From JAAYYF01 sp040255585 (GTDB lineage Bacteria; Deinococcota; Deinococci; Deinococcales; Trueperaceae), in assembly GCA_040255585.1 (NCBI GenBank), contig JBDZVI010000076.1:1-15417 (forward strand): 15,417 bases of DNA, read 5' to 3'. The notes under the pieces were generated by a model. It did no database searches and was not told the origin of the DNA. It saw only the letters and a program-made list of their open reading frames with translations. Positions 1 to 6,275 of this stretch are shown here, in pieces. The translations under genes were made by a program, and so were the position numbers. Numbering within the stretch: the stretch's first letter is position 1; each line of letters opens with the position of its first letter.

Positions 1-346
1 GGCCAAGGCCGAAGCGAGCGACGATGTGCCGGCGAGCAAGTTCAAGCTGGCCCTCGGCCAGCTCCTGGTGGCGGAGGGCTACCTCAAGTCGATCGAGAAG
101 GTCGACTCGGACGGCAAGCCTTACCTGCGCATCGGCCTCAAGTACGGCCACAAGCGCTCGCCCGTCATCCACTCCATCAAGCGCGTCTCCACCCCGGGCC
201 GCCGCGCCTACGCCAAGGCCGAGCACGTGCCGGTCGTGCGTGGGGGCCTCGGCCTCGCCATCATCTCCACCTCGCGCGGCCTCCTCGCCGACCGCGAAGC
301 TCGCCGCAACAACGTCGGTGGCGAGATCGTCTGTGAGGTGTGGTGA
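1..346 (+). CDS. rpsH: 30S ribosomal protein S8, 5' end missing
   Basis: Small-subunit protein that binds helix 21 of 16S rRNA and nucleates the platform; in many bacteria it also represses translation of the spc operon. The open frame is already running at base 2 and stops with TGA at 344-346, giving 114 visible residues. The sequence matches Thermus S8 as I remember it: DVPASKF near the start, VDSDGKPYLR, the C-terminal STSRGLLADREAR block and the terminal GGEIVCEVW. About 17-20 N-terminal residues should lie upstream of the window. ATG/GTG codons at 24-28 are internal and are not the start. The stop overlaps the rplF start by one base (TGATG), so the two are probably translationally coupled. 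Confidence 0.98.
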   Translation, partial: AKAEASDDVPASKFKLALGQLLVAEGYLKSIEKVDSDGKPYLRIGLKYGHKRSPVIHSIKRVSTPGRRAYAKAEHVPVVRGGLGLAIISTSRGLLADREARRNNVGGEIVCEVW

Positions 347-888
347 TGTCGCGCATCGGTCGCTCGCCGATCAGGCTGCCCAAGGGCGTCGAGACGAAGC
401 TCACCGAACCAGGCAAGGTGTCGGTCAAGGGCCCCAAGGGCAGCCTTGACGTCGTGTTCAGCCCGCGCCTCGAAGTCAAGGAGGAGGCCGGCTCTCTCAA
501 CGTCGCCCGCCCCAGCGACAACCGCGACGACCGTGCCCAGCACGGCCTCGCCCGTACCCTCATCGCCAACGCCGTCACCGGCGTGACGGAAGGGTACGAG
601 AAGAAGCTCGAGATCCACGGCGTCGGCTTCCGCTGCGCCAACAAGGGCACGAACCTCGAGCTCACCATCGGCTACTCGCACCCGGTCGTGGTGGAAGCCC
701 CCCAGGGCATCACCATCCAGGCGACAGAGGCCACGCGCATCACCGTGAGCGGCATCGACAAGCAGCTCGTCGGCCAGGTAGCCGCGAACATCCGCGCCTT
801 GCGTCCACCCGACTCCTATCACGGTAAGGGCATCAGGTACGCGGGAGAAACCGTCCGACTCAAGCCCGGCAAGTCCGCGGCGCGTTGA
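346..888 (+). CDS. rplF: 50S ribosomal protein L6
   Basis: Large-subunit protein near the base of the stalk and the sarcin-ricin loop. It has 180 residues, the usual family length, with two repeated L6 domains. It begins MSRIGRSPI, and the C-terminal signature includes the PPDSYHGKGIRYAGE stretch near residues 153-170. I chose ATG 346 over the in-frame GTGs at 340 and 343 because L6 proteins begin with M-S-R-I and because 346 gives the TGATG overlap with rpsH. Only a weak purine-rich stretch precedes it, which fits coupling to the upstream gene. Confidence 0.98.
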   Translation: MSRIGRSPIRLPKGVETKLTEPGKVSVKGPKGSLDVVFSPRLEVKEEAGSLNVARPSDNRDDRAQHGLARTLIANAVTGVTEGYEKKLEIHGVGFRCANKGTNLELTIGYSHPVVVEAPQGITIQATEATRITVSGIDKQLVGQVAANIRALRPPDSYHGKGIRYAGETVRLKPGKSAAR

Positions 889-905
889 GCGGGGCAGGGT
901 AGATC

Positions 906-1259
906 ATGAGCATGAACGTATCCGTACGCAAGGAACGCCGCGCCAACCGCACCCGCAGGCGCCTCAAGCGCCCCGTTCACACCGAGCGCCTGCGCCTCTC
1001 CGTGTTCCGCAGCGCCAAGCACATCTACGCCCAAGTCATCGACGACGAGCAGGGCCGTACCGTGGCGGAAGCGAACAGCAAGACGCTGGCCCCCAAGGGC
1101 AACAAGACGGAGCAAGCCAAGGAAGTCGGCAAGCTCCTCGCCGAGCGCGCCGTCGCCGCCGGTGTCAAGAGCGTCGTCTTCGACCGGGGGTCGTTCAGGT
1201 ACCACGGTCGCATCAAGGCCCTCGCTGAAGGGGCCCGAGAAGGAGGCCTCGAGTTCTGA
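906..1259 (+). CDS. rplR: 50S ribosomal protein L18
   Basis: 5S rRNA-binding protein of the central protuberance. It has 117 residues, with a strongly basic N-terminus (RKERRANRTRRRLKR) followed by RLSVFRSAKHIYAQ and the C-terminal VFDRGSFRYHGRIKALAEGARE block typical of the family. The start is ATG 906; the in-frame ATG at 912 would remove only two residues and cannot be excluded. The ribosome-binding site is weak (GGGGCAGGG about 10 nt upstream). The TGA stop overlaps the rpsE ATG by one base. Confidence 0.97.
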   Translation: MSMNVSVRKERRANRTRRRLKRPVHTERLRLSVFRSAKHIYAQVIDDEQGRTVAEANSKTLAPKGNKTEQAKEVGKLLAERAVAAGVKSVVFDRGSFRYHGRIKALAEGAREGGLEF

Positions 1260-1732
1260 TGGCTGATACCGACTTCGAAGACAAGGTCATCTTCATCCGG
1301 CGCACCGCCAAGACGTACAAGGGCGGCAGGCGCTTCCGGTTCGGGGCCATGGTCGTCATCGGCGACCGTCAGGGACGCGTCGGCGTCGGCCTCGGCAAGG
1401 CTCGCGAGGTCCCCGTGGCCGTGCAGAAGGGCCAGTACGTCGCGCGCCGCAACATCATCAACGTGCCCATCCAGGAGCCCGGCACCGTCCCCCACGAGGT
1501 CCTGGGCGAGCACGGCACCAGCCGCGTGATGCTCAAGCCGGCCGGCGCCGGCACCGGCGTCATCGCCGGCAGCGTGCCGCGCGCCATCGTCGAGCTGGCC
1601 GGCTACAGCAACCTCCTCACCAAGGAGCTCGGCAGCCGCAACCAGACGAACGTGGCCTACGCGGTCATCGACGGCCTCAAGCAGCTCCGCACCTTCGCCG
1701 AAGCCAAGCGAGTGAGGGAGTCGGCGGAATGA
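1259..1732 (+). CDS. rpsE: 30S ribosomal protein S5
   Basis: Small-subunit protein at the mRNA entry side, important for decoding fidelity and helicase action. It has 157 residues. The N-terminal double-stranded-RNA-binding-like domain carries FRFGAMVVIGDRQGRVGVGLGKA, and the C-terminal half carries the GTGVIAGSVPRAIVELAG and GSRNQTNVAYA signatures. The ATG overlaps the rplR stop. An AGGAGG sits at 1241-1246, rather far (12 nt) from the start, so termination-reinitiation probably contributes. The 3' end overlaps rpmD in an ATGA arrangement. Confidence 0.98.
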   Translation: MADTDFEDKVIFIRRTAKTYKGGRRFRFGAMVVIGDRQGRVGVGLGKAREVPVAVQKGQYVARRNIINVPIQEPGTVPHEVLGEHGTSRVMLKPAGAGTGVIAGSVPRAIVELAGYSNLLTKELGSRNQTNVAYAVIDGLKQLRTFAEAKRVRESAE

Positions 1733-1905
1733 AGGTCAAGCTCGTCCGCAGCCTGATCGGCACGACCAAGGTCCAGCGCGGCACGGTCAACGCCCTCGGG
1801 CTCAAGAAGATCGGCGACGTGCGCGAGGTCGTCGACAACGAGTCGACGCGCGGCATGCTCGCGAAGGTCAAGCACCTGCTCACCATCGAAGGGGAGAAGC
1901 GGTGA
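1729..1905 (+). CDS. rpmD: 50S ribosomal protein L30
   Basis: A complete 58-residue gene, easily missed because of its size. It reads MKVKLVRSLIG, then the family signature region TVNALGLKKIGD, then VREVVDNESTRGMLAKVKHL, matching bacterial L30 in length and pattern. The ATG at 1729-1731 overlaps the rpsE TGA by two bases (ATGA), with a GGGAG at 1716-1720 as ribosome-binding site. The TGA at 1903-1905 overlaps the rplO GTG start. Position between rpsE and rplO is the canonical spc location. L30 sits on the solvent side of the 50S subunit and is absent from some bacterial lineages, but present here. Confidence 0.97.
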   Translation: MKVKLVRSLIGTTKVQRGTVNALGLKKIGDVREVVDNESTRGMLAKVKHLLTIEGEKR

Positions 1906-2360
1906 AGCTCAACGAACTAAGCCCGGCACCGGGCTCGAAGAAGACGCGCAAGCGCGTCGGCCGCGGCCTCGGGAGCGGTCGCGGCAAGACGGCGGGCCGG
2001 GGTCAGAAGGGCCAGACCAGCCGTTCAGGCCATAGCCAAGGGGCCGGCTGGGAGGGCGGACGCTCCCGCCTGATCATGCGCCTGCCGAAGCGCGGCTTCA
2101 CGCGCGTCAAGGAGCCCTTGCAACTGGTCAACCTGCGTGACCTCAACGCCTTCGCCTCCGGCGAGGCCATCGACGCCGCCAAGCTCGTGGCCAACGGCCT
2201 GATCCGCCGGGTCGACCACCGCGTCAAGCTGCTGGCCGACGGCGACCTCGAGGTGAAGGGCCTCACCATCACCGTCGATGCCGCCTCCAAGGGCGCCCTC
2301 GCCGCGGTGGAAGCCGCCGGCGGCAAGGTCGTCCTGACCTCGGCCGGCGAGGGAGCCTAA
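1902..2360 (+). CDS. rplO: 50S ribosomal protein L15
   Basis: Late-assembly 23S rRNA-binding protein. It has 152 residues. The N-terminus MKLNELSPAPGSKKTRKRVGRG and the long glycine/arginine-rich extension (GSGRGKTAGRGQKGQTSRSG) that threads through the rRNA are typical, followed by the globular C-terminal domain with IDAAKLVANGLI. The start codon is GTG 1902, overlapping the rpmD stop (GTGA), with GGGGAG at 1891-1896 in good position. Confidence 0.98.
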   Translation: MKLNELSPAPGSKKTRKRVGRGLGSGRGKTAGRGQKGQTSRSGHSQGAGWEGGRSRLIMRLPKRGFTRVKEPLQLVNLRDLNAFASGEAIDAAKLVANGLIRRVDHRVKLLADGDLEVKGLTITVDAASKGALAAVEAAGGKVVLTSAGEGA

Positions 2361-2362
2361 GC

Positions 2363-3679
2363 ATGCTTAAGGCCTTCCGCAATGCTCTGGTCATCCCGGA
2401 CTTGCGGGCCAAGCTGCTCGTCACCGTCGGCCTGCTGGCCGCCTACCGCCTGATGGTCCACATCCCGACACCGGGCGTGGACGTCCAGGCGTTGAAGGCC
2501 GGCGCCCTCGGTGGCGGCGTCTTCTCCCTGCTCAACTTCATCTCGGGCGGCAACTTCGAGGTCTTCTCGATCGCCGCGCTCGGCGTGATCCCGTACATCA
2601 CGGCGAGCATCATCATCCAGCTCCTGCAGAGCACCTACCCGCCCCTCGAGAAGCTCTCGAAGGAAGGCGAGGAGGGCCGGCGCAAGATCACGCAGTACAC
2701 GCGCCTCGGCGCCACCGCGCTCGGTGCCATCCAGGCGCTGTTCCTCGCGATCGCCCTGATCGGGCCGTCCGGCGCCCTCAAGGTCGGCTGGAGCAACGGC
2801 CCGTTCTTCTGGTTCGTGGTCCTCGTCACGCAGGTCGCCGGTATCACCGTCGTCATGTGGCTCGGCGAGAAGATCACGGAGTACGGGATCGGCAACGGCA
2901 TCTCTCTGATCATCTACGCCGGCATCGTGGCGGCCTTCCCGGGCGCCCTCGGCCAGCAGTTCGCCCTCATCGGCGCGGGCGAGGCCAACATCTTCGGCCT
3001 CCTCTTCTACGTCGTCCTCCTCGTGGTGGCCATCGCCGGCATGGTGCTCGTGCAGCAGGCCGAACGGCGCATCCCGGTCCAGTACGCCCGCAAGGTCGTC
3101 GGGCGCAAGGTCATGGGCGGACAGACGACCTACATCCCGCTCAGGCTCAACGCGGCCGGCGTCATCCCGATCATCTTCGCCGTGGCCATCCTCGTGCTGC
3201 CTCAGACGATCCTCGGGGCCTTCCCGGAAGTCGCCTGGATGCAGTCGCTCGCCGGCTGGTTCAACCCGAGCCAGTGGCAGGGCCTGCTCCTGAGCACGCT
3301 CCTGATCGTCGGCTTCACGTACTTCTACACCCAGATCTCCTTCGATCCGCGGCGCATCAGCGAGAACCTCCGCGAGTACGGCGGCTTCGTTCCCGGCGTG
3401 CGCCCCGGCCAGCAGACGACCGAGCACCTGACACGCATCACCAACCGCATCACGTTGTGGGGCGCGCTGTTCCTCGGCCTCGTCAACGCCTTGCCCCAGG
3501 CCTTCTCCTGGCTGACCGGGCAGCAGCAGCTCTCGTTCGTCTTCTCCGGCACGGGCCTCCTGATCATGGTGGGCGTCGCGCTCGACACCTTGCGGCAGCT
3601 CGAATCGCAGCTCATGATGCGCCACTACGAAGGCTTCGTCGCCAAGGGTCGCATCCGGGGTCGCGGGAGGCGCTTCTAG
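2363..3679 (+). CDS. secY: SecY, core subunit of the protein translocase
   Basis: Pore-forming subunit of the SecYEG channel in the inner membrane, moving unfolded proteins across it or into it. It has 438 residues, about the usual length, with roughly ten membrane segments. Landmarks are TM2 around residues 68-88 (GVIPYITASIIIQLL), GIGNGISLII at 175-184, the cytoplasmic loop QQAERRIPVQYA at 231-242, TM7 start IPLRLNAAGVIPI at 258-270, the C5-loop VRPG at 346-349 that contacts SecA or the ribosome, and FSGTGLLI in TM10. The last ten residues are basic (GRIRGRGRRF). GAGGGAG at 2349-2355 precedes ATG 2363 by 7 nt. secY lies in its canonical place after rplO. Confidence 0.98.
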   Translation: MLKAFRNALVIPDLRAKLLVTVGLLAAYRLMVHIPTPGVDVQALKAGALGGGVFSLLNFISGGNFEVFSIAALGVIPYITASIIIQLLQSTYPPLEKLSKEGEEGRRKITQYTRLGATALGAIQALFLAIALIGPSGALKVGWSNGPFFWFVVLVTQVAGITVVMWLGEKITEYGIGNGISLIIYAGIVAAFPGALGQQFALIGAGEANIFGLLFYVVLLVVAIAGMVLVQQAERRIPVQYARKVVGRKVMGGQTTYIPLRLNAAGVIPIIFAVAILVLPQTILGAFPEVAWMQSLAGWFNPSQWQGLLLSTLLIVGFTYFYTQISFDPRRISENLREYGGFVPGVRPGQQTTEHLTRITNRITLWGALFLGLVNALPQAFSWLTGQQQLSFVFSGTGLLIMVGVALDTLRQLESQLMMRHYEGFVAKGRIRGRGRRF

Positions 3680-4267
3680 GTGACCGATCGGGACCACGAA
3701 GTCGTGCTCCTCATGGGCCCTCCCGGGGCGGGGAAGGGCACGCAGGCCAACCTCCTGGCCGCCGAGCGGGGGCTCGAACAGCTCTCGACCGGCGCCATGC
3801 TCCGCGCCCACGTGCAGGGCGGCACGGAACTCGGTAGGCGCGCCAAGGTCATCATGGACTCCGGCGCCCTCGTCTCGGACGACATAATCATCGGCATGGT
3901 GAAGGCGGAGCTCGACCGCATGCGGCCCATCCGGGTCCTGCTGGACGGCTTCCCGCGCACTACCGTGCAGGCCGAGGCCTTGGACGAGCTCCTGGCCAGC
4001 TTCGGCGCCAGGATCGACGCCGCCATCGAGCTGGTGGTTCCGGAGTCCGAGTTGATCCGGCGCCTGCTCGGCCGCGCCGCGGCCGAGGGCCGCTCCGACG
4101 ACAACGAGGACACCATCCGCACGCGGATGCAGGTGTACTTGGCTCAGACGCGGCCGCTGCTCGACTACTACGCGGCGCAGGGCAAGCTCAAGAGCGTCGA
4201 CGGCATCGGTACCACCGACGAGGTCTTCGACCGGGTGACGGAAGCCCTACAAGCGGAGCGCGCATGA
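3680..4267 (+). CDS. adk: adenylate kinase, short-LID type
   Basis: Cytoplasmic enzyme that converts ATP + AMP to two ADP. It has 195 residues. Visible motifs are the P-loop GPPGAGKGT at 13-21, the AMP-binding DGFPRT at 89-94, and the arginine-rich GR..AEGRSDDNEDTIRTR segment at 131-149 leading into LAQTRPLLDYY. The LID between residues 130 and 142 is short and has no cysteines, so this is the non-zinc short form, not the long Gram-positive form. The start is GTG 3680, immediately after the secY TAG, with GGGAGG at 3665-3670. The TGA stop overlaps the map ATG. The secY-adk-map order is widespread. Confidence 0.97.
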   Translation: MTDRDHEVVLLMGPPGAGKGTQANLLAAERGLEQLSTGAMLRAHVQGGTELGRRAKVIMDSGALVSDDIIIGMVKAELDRMRPIRVLLDGFPRTTVQAEALDELLASFGARIDAAIELVVPESELIRRLLGRAAAEGRSDDNEDTIRTRMQVYLAQTRPLLDYYAAQGKLKSVDGIGTTDEVFDRVTEALQAERA

Positions 4268-5058
4268 TAGTGAAGCGCCGCAGCGAGCTCGAGATCATGG
4301 CCGAAGCGGCGGTCATCAACCGCGAGGCCCTCGAGGTCGTCGAACGCGCCGTGGCGCCAGGCGTCACGACGCGCGAGTTGAACGCGCTTGCTGAAGATGC
4401 TATCCTCTCGCGCGGCGGCAAGCCGGCCTTCAAGGGCTACAACGGCTTCCCCGCGACGATCTGCGCCAGCCCCAACGAGGTGGTCGTTCACGGTTTCCCC
4501 GACGATCGCCGCTTGGAGGAGGGCGACATAATCTCGATCGACATCGGGACGTTCTATCGCGGTTACGCGGCCGACATGGCTCGCACCTACCCCGTTGGTA
4601 ACGTCTCGGTCGATGCCGAACGGCTCCTCGATGTCACCCAGCGGTCCCTGACCGCAGGCATCGAACGGGCCCAAGCAGGCGGCCGACTAGGCGACGTATC
4701 CGCGGCCATTCAGGGCGTCGTCGAGGCGGCAGGTTACTGGGTAGTTCGGGAGTTCGTGGGTCACGGCATAGGCCGCGACTTCCACGAAGGCCCCGAGGTG
4801 CCCAACTTCGGTCGTGCCGGTACCGGACCCGTTCTCCGTCCCGGCCTCGTCCTGGCGATCGAGCCCATGGTGGCTCAGCGGCGCGCACGCGTCGTCATCG
4901 CGGACGATGGCTGGACGGCCTCCACCGAGAACGGGTGCCTCGCGGCACATTTCGAGCACACCGTAGCCATCACGGAAGATGGCCCTTGGGTGCTTACGGC
5001 AAGCGGCAGTGGAGCGAACGTCATGCCCACCGCCAGGGGAGGTGTGCATGGCGCGTAA
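4264..5058 (+). CDS. map: methionine aminopeptidase, type I
   Basis: Removes the initiator methionine from nascent proteins using a dinuclear metal centre. It has 264 residues with the pita-bread fold. The five metal ligands can all be placed: D93 (in SIDIG), D104, H167 (in GHGIG), E200 (in AIEPM) and E231 (in FEHT). Active-site histidines are H76 (VVHGFP) and H174 (FHEGP). There is no N-terminal zinc-finger extension, hence type Ia-like. ATG 4264 overlaps the adk stop. The last dozen residues extend past the usual end because the frame runs through the infA ribosome-binding site. Synonymous positions in the second half look less G+C-biased than in neighbouring genes. Confidence 0.97.
   Translation: MIVKRRSELEIMAEAAVINREALEVVERAVAPGVTTRELNALAEDAILSRGGKPAFKGYNGFPATICASPNEVVVHGFPDDRRLEEGDIISIDIGTFYRGYAADMARTYPVGNVSVDAERLLDVTQRSLTAGIERAQAGGRLGDVSAAIQGVVEAAGYWVVREFVGHGIGRDFHEGPEVPNFGRAGTGPVLRPGLVLAIEPMVAQRRARVVIADDGWTASTENGCLAAHFEHTVAITEDGPWVLTASGSGANVMPTARGGVHGA
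4378..4406 (+). promoter_or_regulatory. possible internal sigma-70-type promoter inside map
   Basis: TTGAAC (4378-4383) and TATCCT (4401-4406) are separated by exactly 17 nt, 8 of 12 matches to the sigma-70 consensus at the optimal spacing, inside otherwise G+C-rich coding DNA. If active it would give extra transcription of infA, rpmJ, the S13/S11/S4 genes, rpoA and rplQ, independent of the upstream spc promoter. This is pattern evidence only, and such matches also arise by chance. Confidence 0.3.
5035..5044 (+). promoter_or_regulatory. strong ribosome-binding site that fixes the infA start
   Basis: AGGGGAGGTG lies inside the 3' end of map, with the GGAGG core (5038-5042) five bases before ATG 5048. 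It is among the best Shine-Dalgarno sequences in the window. It supports 5048 as the infA start rather than the upstream in-frame ATG at 4979 or a shorter IF-1. Confidence 0.8.
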
Positions 5059-5317
5059 GAGTTCGGGTCCGCCCAGAAAGCCACGCGTTGAACGGCAGGA
5101 AGAGACGACGCAGGACACTATCCGCACCGAAGGCGTGGTACTTGAAGCGCGCCCCAACACGACCTTCTTGGTCCAGTTGGACGCAGGACCCGAGATCCTT
5201 GCCCACGTTGGTGGCAAGATGCGCCGTCACTACATCCGCATCCTTCCCGGCGATCGCGTCGTGTTGGAGATCAGCACCTACGACCCTGAGAAGGGTCGCA
5301 TCGTCTACCGCAAGTAG
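5048..5317 (+). CDS. infA: translation initiation factor IF-1 with N-terminal extension
   Basis: OB-fold factor that occupies the A site of the 30S subunit during initiation and assists IF-2 and IF-3. It has 89 residues, against about 72 for a typical IF-1. The core from about residue 23 is canonical: DTIRTEGVVLEARPNTTF, GGKMRRHYIRILPGDRVVLE and the terminal YDPEKGRIVYRK, close to Thermus IF-1 as I recall it. The extra 17-18 residues at the N-terminus (MARKSSGPPRKPRVERQEE) are basic and proline-containing. The strong Shine-Dalgarno at 5035-5044 supports this start. The gene overlaps the end of map by 11 bases in another frame. Confidence 0.95.
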   Translation: MARKSSGPPRKPRVERQEETTQDTIRTEGVVLEARPNTTFLVQLDAGPEILAHVGGKMRRHYIRILPGDRVVLEISTYDPEKGRIVYRK

Positions 5318-5329
5318 GAGAGTTGGAGC

Positions 5330-5446
5330 ATGAAAGTCAGGGCTTCAGTAAAACCAATGTGTGACAAGTGCAAGGTGATCCGTCGGCACGGCCGGGTCTA
5401 CGTCATCTGCCCGAGCAACCCGACGCATAAGCAAAGGCAGGGCTGA
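5330..5446 (+). CDS. rpmJ: 50S ribosomal protein L36 (zinc-binding form)
   Basis: A complete 38-residue gene between infA and rpsM. The sequence MKVRASVKPMCDKCKVIRR is the classic L36 start. The zinc-ribbon ligands C11, C14, C27 and H33 are all present, so this is the zinc-containing form. GGAG at 5325-5328 precedes ATG 5330. TGA is at 5444-5446, two bases before the rpsM GTG. The early codons (aaa, tca, gta, cca) end in A more often than elsewhere in the operon. Confidence 0.97.
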   Translation: MKVRASVKPMCDKCKVIRRHGRVYVICPSNPTHKQRQG

Positions 5447-5448
5447 GA

Positions 5449-5829
5449 GTGGCGCGTATCGCGGGCGTTGACCTGCCACGGGACAAGCGTATCGAGGCTG
5501 CCCTCCCTTACATCTACGGCATCGGCTGGAGCCGCTCTGTCGAGATCCTCGCCAAGGCCGAAGTCGACCCGAGCACACGCGTCAAGGACCTCACCGAGAC
5601 CGAGGTCAGCCGCCTGCGCGAGATCGTCGACCGCGACTACAAGGTCGAGGGCGACCTGCGCCGCGAGGTGCAGTTGAACATCAAGCGCCTCATGGACATC
5701 GGTTGCTACCGCGGGCTCAGGCACCGCCGTGGGCTGCCCGTTCGTGGGCAGTCGACGAAGACGAACGCGCGTACCCGCAAGGGCCCGCGTCGCACCGTGG
5801 CCGGCAAGAAGAAGGCCCCGAAGAAGTAA
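5449..5829 (+). CDS. rpsM: 30S ribosomal protein S13
   Basis: Head protein of the small subunit, forming bridges B1a/B1b to the 50S and touching the P-site tRNA through its C-terminal tail. It has 126 residues. MARIAGVDLPRDKR, YIYGIG and the C-terminal RHRRGLPVRGQSTKTNARTR are diagnostic. The tail ends in a lysine-rich KKKAPKK. The start is GTG 5449, directly after rpmJ, with no strong Shine-Dalgarno, suggesting coupling. First gene of the alpha-operon part. Confidence 0.98.
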   Translation: MARIAGVDLPRDKRIEAALPYIYGIGWSRSVEILAKAEVDPSTRVKDLTETEVSRLREIVDRDYKVEGDLRREVQLNIKRLMDIGCYRGLRHRRGLPVRGQSTKTNARTRKGPRRTVAGKKKAPKK

Positions 5830-5843
5830 GGATGCGCTGACAA

Positions 5844-6236
5844 ATGGCCAAGGCGACCAACAAGAACACGAAGAAGCGGGTCAAGCGCTCCATCTCGGAG
5901 GGCAAGGCGTTCATCCACGCTTCCTACAACAACACGATCGTGACCATCACGGACATGGATGGCAACACCGTGGCGTGGTCCTCCTCGGGCTCCATCGGTT
6001 ACAAGGGCTCGAAGAAGGGCACCCCGTACGCCGCCCAGCTCGCCGCCGCCGACGCTACCCGCAAGGCCCAGAACATGGGTGTCTCGCAGGTCGACATCGT
6101 CATCCGCGGCACGGGCTCCGGCCGTGAGCAGGCCATCCGCTCCATCCAGGCTACGGGCGTGAACGTCCGCACCATCATCGACGACACCCCCACCCCCCAC
6201 AACGGCTGCCGCCCGCGCAAGCGGAAGCGCCCCTGA
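5844..6236 (+). CDS. rpsK: 30S ribosomal protein S11
   Basis: Platform protein near the Shine-Dalgarno/anti-Shine-Dalgarno helix. It has 130 residues. GKAFIHASYNNTIVTITD, WSSSGSIGYKGSKKGTPYAAQ and the C-terminal signature DDTPTPHNGCRPRKRKRP identify it. TAAGGA at 5827-5832, overlapping the rpsM stop, is 11 nt before ATG 5844. S11 lies in its normal place between S13 and S4. Confidence 0.98.
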   Translation: MAKATNKNTKKRVKRSISEGKAFIHASYNNTIVTITDMDGNTVAWSSSGSIGYKGSKKGTPYAAQLAAADATRKAQNMGVSQVDIVIRGTGSGREQAIRSIQATGVNVRTIIDDTPTPHNGCRPRKRKRP

Positions 6237-6247
6237 GTCTAGGGCGC

Positions 6248-6265
6248 GGCCCCGTGCTGGGGGCC
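6248..6265 (+). promoter_or_regulatory. small hairpin next to the rpsD ribosome-binding site
   Basis: In the 39-nt rpsK-rpsD gap, GGCCCC (6248-6253) can pair with GGGGCC (6260-6265) around a 6-nt loop. The 3' side ends one base before the AGGAG at 6267-6271 that serves the rpsD ATG at 6276. S4 represses its own mRNA in several bacteria, so this could be a translational control site. The stem is only 6 bp and may simply reflect high G+C. There is no T-run, so it is not a terminator. Confidence 0.3.
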
Positions 6266-6275
6266 TAGGAGAAAC

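Noticed and set aside
340..345. GTG codons at 340 and 343 as the rplF start
   Set aside because: L6 normally begins M-S-R-I, and ATG 346 gives the one-base overlap with the rpsH stop that is seen repeatedly in this operon.
2357..3811. 484-codon open frame on the minus strand opposite secY and the start of adk
   Set aside because: Its product is almost wholly Asp, Glu, Arg, Ala, Gly and Leu with no recognisable domain, as expected for the complement of a G+C-rich gene. secY on the plus strand is certain.
4979..5047. Upstream in-frame ATG for infA giving a 112-residue protein
   Set aside because: It has no ribosome-binding site, and the added residues overlap map and have no IF-1 similarity. 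ATG 5048 has a strong Shine-Dalgarno.
5832..5840. ATG CGC TGA mini open frame just before rpsK
   Set aside because: Two codons only, with the Shine-Dalgarno-like TAAGGA overlapping its ATG, too close to initiate there. Probably chance.
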